Origin: Methylicorpusculum oleiharenae
Lineage (GTDB): Bacteria; Pseudomonadota; Gammaproteobacteria; Methylococcales; Methylomonadaceae
Length of the DNA: 64,000 nt
Assembly (NCBI RefSeq): GCF_009828925.2
Contig: NZ_WUTY02000001.1
Coordinates: 4,928,492 to 4,992,491 of the forward strand
Direction of reading: 5' to 3'
Positions 38,419 through 47,135 of the stretch are shown here, one piece after another. The notes below the pieces were generated by a model. It was given only the letters and a program-made list of their open reading frames with translations, did not search any database and was not told the DNA's origin. A program made the translations under genes and the position numbers. Every line of letters begins with the position of its first letter. Within the stretch, counting starts at the first letter, position 1.

Positions 38419-40803
38419 TCATAGCCGATTTACGTCAATACCCAGAATATCGGCAATCAAGCCTTCGGCCTGTTTTTCCAAAGCGATAATGTCTGTCGCT
38501 ACTGCGTTCATGCTGCGTAGCGGCTTATGCCGGTAGAAATATTTATTGAAGCTGATTTCATAACCGATTTTAGTAGAGTCGAGGTTAATCCAGGCTTCTT
38601 CGACATGTGGTTTAACTTCCGCCAAAAAATAGCGGTGAATGCTGTCATTCAGTGGCACCGATTCGTTGTCACGCAGGTCGGCGTTGGTTTCGTAGGTGAG
38701 AAATTCACCTTTTTTATCGGTTGAGTAATAGCCAAAATCCGGCAACTCTTGTTCGCTGCAATCCAGGTGGTGCATTAAAGCATCAAGCTTGTCGCGGCTG
38801 AGCTTGAGTTTTTGCGCGATGACTTTTTCGGCGATTCTGTCGTACCAACTGACGGCATTGAGGATGGCGTTTTTGTCGCTGGCGCTGAGTTTTAGGTTTT
38901 GCGCCTTGAGTATGGCGTCGACGGAGGCCTTGAATTGGTTGAAATCGCTGGATACGTCGGTACCGATCGCCGCCATCAAAGTTTGCGCTGTTTTCATCAG
39001 GTTTTGCTGTTTCAACCAAGTATCCAGATTTAGCAATTTTGCCCGATTTTTGGCGTTGAGGCTTAGTTCATTGCCTTCGCACCAGGCCAGAATGGCTTTT
39101 TCGTGTTGGTTCAAGCAGCCGGGTTTATAGACGGCATCGCACCATTGCTGATAAATCCACTGCATCGGCTGACTCAATGCCTTGTCGAAACGTAAAGTTT
39201 CAATGCGCTCCAGGCTGAATTGTGCATTGCGGCGATCGGGCCGTTCGATATTGACCTTGTAGTAGCCAAAATCGCTGTTGTCAAACGCCTGAGCGGCGAT
39301 ACCCGCATCATCGTTTTGCCGCTCTTGAGCGGCCAAGCTTAAATAGGTATCGACGATGGTCTGGATATGTTCCGGCGCGAATTCGCAATTTTTATTGCCT
39401 AGATTTTTGCGCAGTTTACGGTAAAGCTGACTGGCATCGATCAACTGCACCTTACCTTTACGTTCGGGCGCCTTATGGTTGGACAACAACCAGATATAAG
39501 TCGTGATGCCGGTGTTGTAAAACAGGTTGTTGGGTAGCTGGATAATGGCTTCCAGCAAGTCGTTTTCGATGATGTGGCGACGAATATTACTTTCTCCGCT
39601 GCCTGCATCACCTGTGAACAGGCTGGAACCGTTATGCACGGAAGCGATGCGCGAGCCGCCTATTTTTGAACCCGCACTGTTTTTTTCCAACGGTTTCATT
39701 TTACTGACCATTTCCATCAGAAACAGCAATTGACCGTCACTGGAACGTGGTGTGGCATCCAGCGTTTCCGGATTACCCCAGTAATCGTTTAGTATCACCC
39801 GAAACCGGGGGTCGATCACGTCGCCACCGTCTTTGATGTATTTCTGCTCGCTGGCCCAGCTTTTGCCATAGGGCGGATTGGAGAGCATGAAATCAAAGCA
39901 GATACCGGCAAATTCATCCACAGACAGGGTGGAGCCGACGCGAATGTTGGCCGGGTTATTGCCCTTGATCATCATGTCGGATTTACAAATGGCGTAAGTT
40001 TCGTCGTTGATTTCCTTGCCGTACAAATACACATCGCCGGTTGCGCGAATCGCGCCTTCCTCATCTTTGATGAAGTTTTGCGACTCGGTGAGCATGCCAC
40101 CGGAACCGCAGGCCGAGTCGTAAATGGTCATGACCGGCGGCAATTGATCTTTCACGGGATCGAAGACTAAATGGGTCATTAATTCGATTACATCACGAGG
40201 CGTGAAATGTTCACCGGCCTCTTCGTTATTTTCTTCGTTGAACTTGCGGATCAGCTCTTCAAAGACATAGCCCATGCCCAGATTGGTTAAGGCGGGCTGG
40301 CGATTGCCGTCCGGGTCTTCCTTGTCATAGGGCGTGAGATTGATGTAGGGCGAGGTAAATTTTTCCAGGACGCCAAGCAAAACGTCCTTGCTGGCCATAT
40401 GGCGAACCTGGGTTTTGAGATTGAACTTGTCGATGATCTCCTTGACGTTAGCGCTGTAGCCGTTAAGGTATTCTTCGACATTCGCCAACAGAATTTGCTG
40501 ATTGTTGGTAGCGGTTTTTAGTAATTGCGTGAGCGTCCATTTACTGGTGTTGTAAAACACATAGCCTGAAGCGTCTCGCAAACCGTTATCGTCAAGCTCG
40601 GTCAGTCCCATGTCGTTTTGCTGGAAAGCCAATTCTTCTAAAACTTTGGCTTTGCTGGGTTCCAATAGTGCATCCAGACGACGCAAGACCACCATCGGCA
40701 GGATGACATCGCGGTATTTGCCGCGGACATAGATATCGCGCAAGCAATCGTCGGCGATCGACCAAATAAAGGAAACGAGTTTATTGTGTGCGGGGTGATT
40801 CAT
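38419..40803 (-). CDS. hsdM: Type I restriction DNA methyltransferase subunit M
   Basis: Adenine methyltransferase subunit of the type I system. It has the HsdM N-terminal domain (FIWSIADDCLRDIYVRGKYRDVILPMVVLRRLDALL), the SAM-binding motif YDSACGSGGML, the catalytic SNPPYGKSW motif (N-P-P-Y, N6-adenine) and a long C-terminal helical region. A TTG start at 40824 is possible, but the ATG at 40803, with GGAA upstream, gives MNHPAHNKLVSF and is preferred: 794 residues, longer than many HsdM. It reads toward the TA modules, hsdS, RAYT and hsdR. Without a functional hsdR this could act as a lone methylase. Confidence 0.94.
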   Translation of the reverse strand: MNHPAHNKLVSFIWSIADDCLRDIYVRGKYRDVILPMVVLRRLDALLEPSKAKVLEELAFQQNDMGLTELDDNGLRDASGYVFYNTSKWTLTQLLKTATNNQQILLANVEEYLNGYSANVKEIIDKFNLKTQVRHMASKDVLLGVLEKFTSPYINLTPYDKEDPDGNRQPALTNLGMGYVFEELIRKFNEENNEEAGEHFTPRDVIELMTHLVFDPVKDQLPPVMTIYDSACGSGGMLTESQNFIKDEEGAIRATGDVYLYGKEINDETYAICKSDMMIKGNNPANIRVGSTLSVDEFAGICFDFMLSNPPYGKSWASEQKYIKDGGDVIDPRFRVILNDYWGNPETLDATPRSSDGQLLFLMEMVSKMKPLEKNSAGSKIGGSRIASVHNGSSLFTGDAGSGESNIRRHIIENDLLEAIIQLPNNLFYNTGITTYIWLLSNHKAPERKGKVQLIDASQLYRKLRKNLGNKNCEFAPEHIQTIVDTYLSLAAQERQNDDAGIAAQAFDNSDFGYYKVNIERPDRRNAQFSLERIETLRFDKALSQPMQWIYQQWCDAVYKPGCLNQHEKAILAWCEGNELSLNAKNRAKLLNLDTWLKQQNLMKTAQTLMAAIGTDVSSDFNQFKASVDAILKAQNLKLSASDKNAILNAVSWYDRIAEKVIAQKLKLSRDKLDALMHHLDCSEQELPDFGYYSTDKKGEFLTYETNADLRDNESVPLNDSIHRYFLAEVKPHVEEAWINLDSTKIGYEISFNKYFYRHKPLRSMNAVATDIIALEKQAEGLIADILGIDVNRL

Positions 40804-40988
40804 TTGCTGGATTCCATTATCCAAGGCTTAAAACAAAATTTATCCCTATTCAATTTAAGGTGACATCTTGGCAAATCAAGCACTTTTTAGGGTCCGATTG
40901 GAAATGCCAAATTCAATTGCAGGGCGTATGAATTTGTCCACACACGAGAGATAGGTTGGTAAATCGCGAAGTTGATTCCGAAGAAACC

Positions 40989-42014
40989 CTAAGAACCTGG
41001 AGCTGATTTATCCGACTCCTGATAATAGCTGATCAGCCGCTCCACTTCATTTTTGGAACCTAAAATGACCGGCACCCGCTGGTGCAAGCCTTGAGGTTTG
41101 ATATCAAGAATCCGTTCCCGGCCGTTTGAACATACGCCTCCGGCTTGCTCAATGATATAGGCCATGGGATTGGCTTCATACATCAAACGCAAACGTCCCG
41201 GCTTGGAAGGATCTCTCAAATCATAAGGATACATAAAGATGCCGCCGCGCGTCAGAATGCGATAAACCTCTGACACCATGGACGCAATCCAGCGCATATT
41301 GAAATCCTTGCCTCTTGGCCCCTCGTGACCTTGCAGACACTCTTCAATATAGCGTTTTACCGGCGCTTCCCAAAAGCGCTGGTTAGACATATTAATCGCA
41401 AATTCGTGGGTTTCCTCCGGAATTTTAATTGCAGGATGCGTCAGGATAAATTCTCCGATATCCTGATCAAGGGTAAAGCCGTTGACACCGTGTCCTGTGG
41501 TCAGAATCATCATTGTCGATGGCCCGTATAAGACAAAACCGGCACAGACTTGCTCCGAACCCACACGCAAAAAATCTTCCAGCGCCGGATCCACACCTTC
41601 CCTACAACGTAAAATAGAGAAGATGGTTCCCACCGTCAAATTCACATCAATGTTGGATGAGCCATCCAAGGGGTCGAATAAGGCCAGATACTTGCCTTTA
41701 GGGTAATGGCTAGGAATAGTGATGATATCGTCGACTTCTTCCGAAACCATACCGGCCAAATGACCGGTCCAGTTGAGTGAATTGATCATGATTTCGTTGG
41801 TGATAATGTCCAGTTTCTTCTGAACTTCTCCTTGCACATTCTCCGAGTCGGCACTGCCCAGCACACCGATCAAATTGCCCCTGTTGACTCTGTGCGAGAT
41901 TTGCTTGCAGGCGGTCGCAATATCATTAAGTAACAAGGTAAACGCCCCGGATACGCCGGGATATTCGCGTTGCTGCTCTATAATGAATTGAGTCAAAGTT
42001 ACGTTGTTAACCAT
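40989..42014 (-). CDS. fbp: Fructose-1,6-bisphosphatase, class I
   Basis: Gluconeogenic and Calvin/RuMP-associated phosphatase converting fructose-1,6-bisphosphate to fructose-6-phosphate. The 341-residue protein has the metal-binding [22 protein letters not shown] block and [24 protein letters not shown] near the sugar-phosphate site. It is on its own between hsdM and a repeat-bearing intergenic stretch. Confidence 0.97.
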   Translation of the reverse strand: MVNNVTLTQFIIEQQREYPGVSGAFTLLLNDIATACKQISHRVNRGNLIGVLGSADSENVQGEVQKKLDIITNEIMINSLNWTGHLAGMVSEEVDDIITIPSHYPKGKYLALFDPLDGSSNIDVNLTVGTIFSILRCREGVDPALEDFLRVGSEQVCAGFVLYGPSTMMILTTGHGVNGFTLDQDIGEFILTHPAIKIPEETHEFAINMSNQRFWEAPVKRYIEECLQGHEGPRGKDFNMRWIASMVSEVYRILTRGGIFMYPYDLRDPSKPGRLRLMYEANPMAYIIEQAGGVCSNGRERILDIKPQGLHQRVPVILGSKNEVERLISYYQESDKSAPGS

Positions 42015-42406
42015 ATTGAATTTATCTCTGCTATTTTTTTGGGAGGGGAGTTTTCAGGCTGAATCACTGAGCCATTGTGGCTAAAAGCGGATTCAAACTA
42101 TCAGTTTATCGGGAAATTATGACGCAATTAAGAAACAGCGACAAACCTCCTGTTGCCTGGCTGCAATTCCCCGTTTGAATTTTTATGGTAACTATTCAGC
42201 GGAGTTAATTGTTGGGTTGCGAAAAGCATGCAGCCCAACCTACGCTAAATAATTACTTTTTTGTAGCTTTGAGGGTGGGTGTAAACCTTGCTAGGAACGC
42301 CGTAAACCCATCCATGGGGGCCTGACGTCAGCATTCCTGCTGCCGAAGCTTACATCTCCCCTTTTTTAATCATCAAACTTGGAATTGCGGGTTGCATGGG
42401 TTTCAT
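42015..42406. other. Intergenic region with repeat and hairpin
   Basis: About 390 bases upstream of fbp and downstream of the MOSC gene. It contains copy B of the TIR repeat (42262-42392, minus orientation) and a small hairpin at 42211-42239 (GTTGGGTTGC / GCAGCCCAAC, one mismatch). The sequence 42015-42200 has no recognised element and presumably carries the fbp promoter. Confidence 0.6.
42262..42392 (-). repeat. Dispersed TIR repeat (copy B, reverse)
   Basis: On the minus strand it begins with a variant of the family end (CGCAATTCCAAGTTTGATGA), then AAAAAAGGGGAGATGTAAGC and an interior with GCAGGAATGCTGACGTCAGG, parallel to the copies at 58696 and 62195. The distal end stops near the CTCAAAG segment; the right inverted repeat is lost. 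Confidence 0.65.
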
Positions 42407-43231
42407 TTAAGCGCATACATCAGAACAAAGAACAGGATCACCAATACGGATAATTCCGCTGTTTTCAGGCATTAACGAAATAGCAAAGACCGGCTTTTTA
42501 GTATCATAGCTGTTAAGCAAGGCTTTTAACACGGGCAAATCCCGCGCTCCGGTTTCAGGATTGGCATGGGTAGCCAGACACCTTTCCTTGGCAGCGAAGC
42601 CGCGAAAGCGAACCTCACCAATAGATACCACTTTACCAATCCAGCCCTGTTCTTCCCAGGGATTAAGACCTTCAACCGCGATATTGGACCGGAACCGTCT
42701 CTCGTCTAGCTCAGAAGAATCCAGCATGCCCGCTACTGCAAGTAGACTTTCACGTCCGTGCAAAGTCACTCGCCCGGCAGAGCTGTCCTGATAGCGCGGC
42801 GATATGCCGTCGCCAACGAGGTTTAACGGCAGTCTTTCGGGGTTTTTTTGTAACGGATTTTCATGAAGATCAAGCACGTATTGCGTGATCATTTCAACGA
42901 TGCGCTGTCTGCCGGTTTTATCGAGCCCGGCCTCACTCATCAGTTTATCTCCCAGACTCATCGTCAAATGCAAGCGCTGATGATCAAACTTTAAACTTAA
43001 ACGCGCGAGACCCGGAGTATTCATCAAACTTAGAAAAGCCTGTTTTTTACACCAGTCATCCTGCGCGCCACCCGCATCGGCAAAGCGGATACCCAAGACA
43101 CGGTCGCCGGCGATTCGGCCTTCTTCAAGCACGGTCAATGATTCACAAGACTCCGGTGTAAAGCCTTTTACCGGATAGCGGTATAGCGCCGCCACCCGGG
43201 GAACAGATGCTGCCGGTTTATCCGACGACAT
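42407..43231 (-). CDS. MOSC-domain protein
   Basis: Protein with an N-terminal MOSC beta-barrel (VAALYRYPVKGFTPESCESLTVLEEGRIAGDRVLGI) and a MOSC domain with the candidate Moco-ligand cysteine in AKERCLATHANPETG. Such proteins (YcbX/mARC relatives) reduce N-hydroxylated compounds with molybdenum cofactor or carry sulfur. The ATG at 43231 overlaps the stop of the upstream GH46-like gene by one base (TAATG), so the two are translationally coupled. The open frame extends to 43285, but that part would lie inside the neighbour. 274 residues; substrate unknown. Confidence 0.85.
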   Translation of the reverse strand: MSSDKPAASVPRVAALYRYPVKGFTPESCESLTVLEEGRIAGDRVLGIRFADAGGAQDDWCKKQAFLSLMNTPGLARLSLKFDHQRLHLTMSLGDKLMSEAGLDKTGRQRIVEMITQYVLDLHENPLQKNPERLPLNLVGDGISPRYQDSSAGRVTLHGRESLLAVAGMLDSSELDERRFRSNIAVEGLNPWEEQGWIGKVVSIGEVRFRGFAAKERCLATHANPETGARDLPVLKALLNSYDTKKPVFAISLMPENSGIIRIGDPVLCSDVCA

Positions 43232-43914
43232 TAAACCGTCACCGCAATGCCGTTGGCCATAATGGGTAATTTGGATAACTGCCAATTATCCTTGGCTATT
43301 TCTTGCTTGAAACACTGCGTTCTGTAAACGGTCTTCTGTAATATTTTGTTAGGGTGCGTCGATAGCCACGCCTCACGGGCATCAACATATTGTTTGATCC
43401 AAACCTTTTCATTACCGTTTTTAACGGGCGGAGACTCGGGAAAGCGTTTGCGTAAAAAATCAAGAATGGAACCACTGTGTATAAAGGAGTCATAGATAAC
43501 CAGCGCCGACAGCGGCAAAGTAAATCCTTGACCGGACGCCCATTTCATCGCTTTTTGAAAATAACGCTGATCAAAAAAATCATCCTGCACTTCACGCATG
43601 ATGGGATCCTTTTTTGCTGCTTCACGCAACCATTTTTTAAACCCGGCGTCATCTGCCAGTGGAACGACGCCAATTTTTACTATATAGGGTTTTAACTGTC
43701 CGCTATAAAGTCCGTTTCGATCAACGTACATTTGCACCAGGGTCTCCAGATTCCCGTATTCAGTTGTCTGCGAGCGCCCATAGGTCACTTGCCTCATCCC
43801 GTGCGGCCCGTCCCGATAAATCGAAATAGCGCTGTAATCTCCCTGAAGGCTGCCGCTTTCAAAAACATTAATGATTTGTTCGCACGTTTTTTTCTGCTGA
43901 GGTGTCAGGTTCAT
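43231..43914 (-). CDS. GH46 chitosanase-like protein without signal peptide
   Basis: 227-residue protein resembling glycoside hydrolase family 46. Likely catalytic residues are E19 (in INVFESGSL) and D35 (in SIYRDGPHG), followed by a MRQVTYGRSQTTEYGNLETL segment and a DARE block near the end, in GH46 order. The ATG at 43914 follows AGGAG at ideal spacing. The N-terminus is hydrophilic, so there is no Sec signal; export, if any, would need another route, or the protein acts inside the cell. Its neighbours are an LprI-like lipoprotein and a DUF2235 hydrolase upstream and a MOSC protein downstream. Confidence 0.75.
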   Translation of the reverse strand: MNLTPQQKKTCEQIINVFESGSLQGDYSAISIYRDGPHGMRQVTYGRSQTTEYGNLETLVQMYVDRNGLYSGQLKPYIVKIGVVPLADDAGFKKWLREAAKKDPIMREVQDDFFDQRYFQKAMKWASGQGFTLPLSALVIYDSFIHSGSILDFLRKRFPESPPVKNGNEKVWIKQYVDAREAWLSTHPNKILQKTVYRTQCFKQEIAKDNWQLSKLPIMANGIAVTV

Positions 43915-44079
43915 AGTGTTCTCCTGAGTAAAATAATGCACGAGCGCCCGATTAGCAGGGGCTATTTAGCTGATCCCGTAAATGGCTGGACAGGCATACC
44001 AAGAACCGATCAGGCACTTACCCTTCGATCAGATCATATCGAAGGATGTGTTCAGTAACTCTTTTTAACAAGCCCCATG

Positions 44080-44529
44080 CTAGGTATCAGGATGAAAACG
44101 TCCTTTTAATTCTGCCAATCGATCCTGCGTAAACTTGATAAAAGCGCCATTGTATTCCAGCGTAGCCAGAGAGCCACCTGTAGAAATCACCGCACTTTTT
44201 GATCCGGCTTCACGGTCAGTTAACCAACGCCTTTGTTCCTCAAAAAGTGCGTCACGATTTTGCCCGTCCAGTGTCTGCAGCAGTTGAACATAAACGATGA
44301 ATAACTGCGCATCGAGAATATCGGCAAGATACTGGCTTTGATCGTTTAACTCACGTTGATTAACTGCCGCTTGATGAACCGATGAAGACTCTACAAACTC
44401 CTGCAGCGTTGTCAGCGAAGGCTGCCAGGATTCAGGGATGATCGTTTTGCTCGTTTGCAGATGATCACAACCGGCTAAAACAGTGATCAAGCCCCCTAAA
44501 ACCAATGAGCCTATCGATAGGACTTGCAT
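44080..44529 (-). CDS. LprI/DUF1311-like lipoprotein
   Basis: 149-residue lipoprotein: a signal peptide ending in LAGC (C21 would be lipidated, followed by Asp at +2, the inner-membrane retention signal in E. coli), then a helical domain ending FEEQRRWLTDREAGSKSAVIS and YNGAFIKFTQDRLAEL, which matches the DUF1311/LprI lysozyme-inhibitor type pattern. The match is suggestive, not strong; the usual extra cysteines of DUF1311 are absent. The first base overlaps the end of the DUF2235 gene, so they are coupled. Confidence 0.7.
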   Translation of the reverse strand: MQVLSIGSLVLGGLITVLAGCDHLQTSKTIIPESWQPSLTTLQEFVESSSVHQAAVNQRELNDQSQYLADILDAQLFIVYVQLLQTLDGQNRDALFEEQRRWLTDREAGSKSAVISTGGSLATLEYNGAFIKFTQDRLAELKGRFHPDT

Positions 44530-45590
44530 CAGTAAGGCTCCACGGGCAGGTTTTTCAACCCATAAGCAATGTTTTCAGGATTATAGGTAAACAGGGCGTC
44601 GGCATTGCGATTAACAACGCTCTCATGAAGCATTTCGTTGACTCCGGTACGATCAACGCTTACATCCTCATGCAATTGCCCGATCGGCCTTAAATAAGGC
44701 CCAAACACTTTATAGGCGAGCGAGAAGGAATCAACCAGCTGACCACGGAAATTTTCATTTACATTTTTGGGGTCAGACAAATAGGACTGATCAAATTCAA
44801 GTCCCCGCAATTGAGCATTTTTGATCATCCATGAAAAAGCAGTATCGGACAGCCCCGTCTCTTTATAGCCGCCTCCCACATTGGAATGTGTACCGGAAAA
44901 CCAGACTTGCTTCATTTCCTTGCATTCATCCGCTTTAGTCCAAACGCTGGGGCGAAAAGGCTCTCGCCGCTCGTCGGCCGCTAGAGCATGGTAGGCATAA
45001 TCGGTGTTACGCAATTCGGTATCATGAAAGCCTACCCACAATTTTCGGCTAATCCAACCCATTAAAGGAGTCGGTGCTCCTAAGGCGCCCACCGTATCCC
45101 AGACACCGATAAACTTAAAATGCGGTTTAACCGTTTTAGCTTTTAACGCTTCACTTTTTGCATAGTTTTTATGACTTGACCGTTTTTCCGGTGGTGTCTT
45201 GTACAAATCATAAATCAACTTGAATTGATCGAAATCTTTAGCAGCAAGCAAGCCATAACGGGTGACAAAGCCTGCAAAGGAACGAATCGTATAGGCTCCC
45301 CGACTGAATCCGAAACCGAAAATTTCATCACCTTCTTGATAGTTATCCGTTAAAAAGCGATAGCAATCCTCAATGTTTTCGGATATCCCCATGCCGGTTG
45401 CCCCGCCGATGTATTTATCCGTCAATCCGCCATTGGCGCCAACTCCGGGATCATAAAAAACCAACTGCCTTACCTGGTGCGAATCGACAGGCAGAAGAGC
45501 CCTTTTTAATTTGTAGACATTGGTTGGTACTGCCTGATTCGGTGAATTCCAGGTACCATCACAGCAAATAATTATTTTTTTATTAGTCAT
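44529..45590 (-). CDS. DUF2235 alpha/beta hydrolase (Tle1-like)
   Basis: 353-residue predicted hydrolase. N-terminal ICCDGTWNSPN is the family signature; the nucleophile elbow is GFSRG with S96 (FGFGFSRGAYTIRSFAG). The conserved KFIGVWDTVGALG and HALAADERREPF motifs carry the likely acid and substrate residues, and WFSGTHSNVGGGY has the catalytic His. DUF2235 includes the Tle1 phospholipase effectors of type VI secretion as well as housekeeping members. No secretion genes are in view. It has no signal peptide. The lipoprotein gene follows with a one-base overlap. Confidence 0.85.
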   Translation of the reverse strand: MTNKKIIICCDGTWNSPNQAVPTNVYKLKRALLPVDSHQVRQLVFYDPGVGANGGLTDKYIGGATGMGISENIEDCYRFLTDNYQEGDEIFGFGFSRGAYTIRSFAGFVTRYGLLAAKDFDQFKLIYDLYKTPPEKRSSHKNYAKSEALKAKTVKPHFKFIGVWDTVGALGAPTPLMGWISRKLWVGFHDTELRNTDYAYHALAADERREPFRPSVWTKADECKEMKQVWFSGTHSNVGGGYKETGLSDTAFSWMIKNAQLRGLEFDQSYLSDPKNVNENFRGQLVDSFSLAYKVFGPYLRPIGQLHEDVSVDRTGVNEMLHESVVNRNADALFTYNPENIAYGLKNLPVEPY

Positions 45591-45787
45591 AAGTCCTCAC
45601 AAATGAATCTGCTCAAGTCGTTAATGACCTCATCCTTATGCAGTAAATCCCCTCATCTTAAAGTTCAACGTGTTTTGAATGGCATTGGGAGTAAATTTTT
45701 CACACTCAGATTTTTCTCCATTTACATCACAGTCATGATAAAAATGCAATTAGAAGAACCCCATCAGCAATTAGACCGGTAAAATAT

Positions 45788-46924
45788 ATGCAGCATCCCG
45801 AATTTCCACTGTCACCTACGCTCATTTATCTGAATCATGCAGCCGTAAGCCCTTGGCCACTTCGCGCAAGTCAGGCCGTGATAGATTTCGCCCGCCAGAA
45901 CTGTGTTTACGGCTCACACTTCTACGGTCAGTGGCTGGAGAAGGAAGCTGATTTGCGCAGTCAATTCAAACAACTCTTGAATGCGCCATCCGATGAAGAT
46001 ATCGCACTGGTAAAAAACACCTCTGAGGCGCTTTCATTCGTCGCTTATGGGCTGGATTGGCGGACTGGACAGAATATCGTCACCAGTAATGAAGAATTCC
46101 CATCCAATCGAATACCCTGGCAATCGCTGACAGATCAGGGTATTGAGCTACGAGAAGCGGATTTAAAGTCTTCAACGACGCCTGAAGATGCCTTATTTGC
46201 CCTGGTGGATAATCAGACACGATTATTGACCATCAGCTCTGTACAATTTGCATCAGGCATCAGGATGGATCTGGATAAAATCGGCGAATTCTGTAAAAAA
46301 AAGGGGATTTTGCTCTGCGTAGACGCCATTCAAAGCCTGGGAGCTGTTCAATTCGACGTCCAGTCCTGCCAAGCCGATTTTGTTATGGCCGATGGCCACA
46401 AATGGTTATGTGGTCCTGAAGGCTTAGGGGTTTTTTATTCAACCCCCGCCGCAAGAAGTCAACTGCGATTGACGCAATACGGCTGGCACATGATGAAAGA
46501 TACGCATAACTACGAAAACAAACCCTGGGAAATTCACCCAGGTGCGCGTCGGTTCGAATGCGGCAGTCCCAATATGCTGGGTATTCATGCATTATCGGCG
46601 AGCTTATCGCTTTTGCTGGAAACCGGAATGATAAATGTCGAACAACGTGTTCTCCAGAATGCTGATTATTTGAGTGTCAAGATTCAAGAAAACCCTCATT
46701 TGAAATTACTTTCAAAAGCAGCATCACGGCTTAAATCCGGCATTGTGGTTTTTAAACATAAAACCCTGGAGAATTCTTTCGTTTACAACCATTTACAAGC
46801 GAATGGGCTAGTCTGCGCAATGCGAGGAGAAGGCATCCGTTTGTCAGCCCACTTTTACCAAACAGAGGAAGAACTGGATCGGGGACTAAAATTGATCAGT
46901 GAGTTAAGCAGCCCGGCAGTTTGA
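45788..46924 (+). CDS. Class V aminotransferase
   Basis: 378-residue PLP enzyme of the cysteine desulfurase/isopenicillin-N-epimerase type. Evidence: the LNHAAVSPWP start, cofactor-binding D179 in LLCVDAIQSLG and the Schiff-base Lys K205 in MADGHKWLCGPEGLGVFY. Reaction not predictable: the catalytic cysteine loop of IscS/SufS is not evident. It is divergent from the DUF2235 operon; a GC-rich perfect palindrome follows and may end both this gene and the convergent transglycosylase gene. Confidence 0.87.
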   Translation: MQHPEFPLSPTLIYLNHAAVSPWPLRASQAVIDFARQNCVYGSHFYGQWLEKEADLRSQFKQLLNAPSDEDIALVKNTSEALSFVAYGLDWRTGQNIVTSNEEFPSNRIPWQSLTDQGIELREADLKSSTTPEDALFALVDNQTRLLTISSVQFASGIRMDLDKIGEFCKKKGILLCVDAIQSLGAVQFDVQSCQADFVMADGHKWLCGPEGLGVFYSTPAARSQLRLTQYGWHMMKDTHNYENKPWEIHPGARRFECGSPNMLGIHALSASLSLLLETGMINVEQRVLQNADYLSVKIQENPHLKLLSKAASRLKSGIVVFKHKTLENSFVYNHLQANGLVCAMRGEGIRLSAHFYQTEEELDRGLKLISELSSPAV

Positions 46925-47056
46925 GCGGATAACACTATCCTTTTGGCCGCCAGGTAATCCAATGTTTTTATTGACGACCGTGTAATTATCGTTTGATACA
47001 TTAAAAGCGTCACCCGATGGTAAATAGCCAATACCGTAAAGTTAAGCGTATTTTGC

Positions 47057-47113
47057 AGGAGCGGGCCATGCCCGCGACCTCAGATGGTCCAATCGCGGGC
47101 ATGGCCCGCTCCT
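47057..47113. terminator. Perfect 21-base inverted repeat between convergent genes
   Basis: Arms 47057-47077 and 47093-47113 (AGGAGCGGGCCATGCCCGCG and its complement, 21 bases each) pair without mismatch around a 15-base loop. Lying between the aminotransferase stop and the transglycosylase stop, it could terminate both transcripts. There is no U-run, and such GC-rich palindromes are often dispersed repeats, so it may be a mobile repeat rather than a dedicated terminator. Confidence 0.6.
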
Positions 47114-47135
47114 ATAATATTGCCTATCGATTTGA

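Noticed and set aside
42211-42239. GTTGGGTTGC / GCAGCCCAAC hairpin as a terminator of the MOSC gene
   Set aside because: It lies upstream of the MOSC gene's 3' end by too much and has no U-run; probably another dispersed repeat.
43231-45590. Complete type VI secretion locus
   Set aside because: Only effector-like and lipoprotein genes are visible; no Hcp, VgrG, TssB or TssC-type genes occur in the window.
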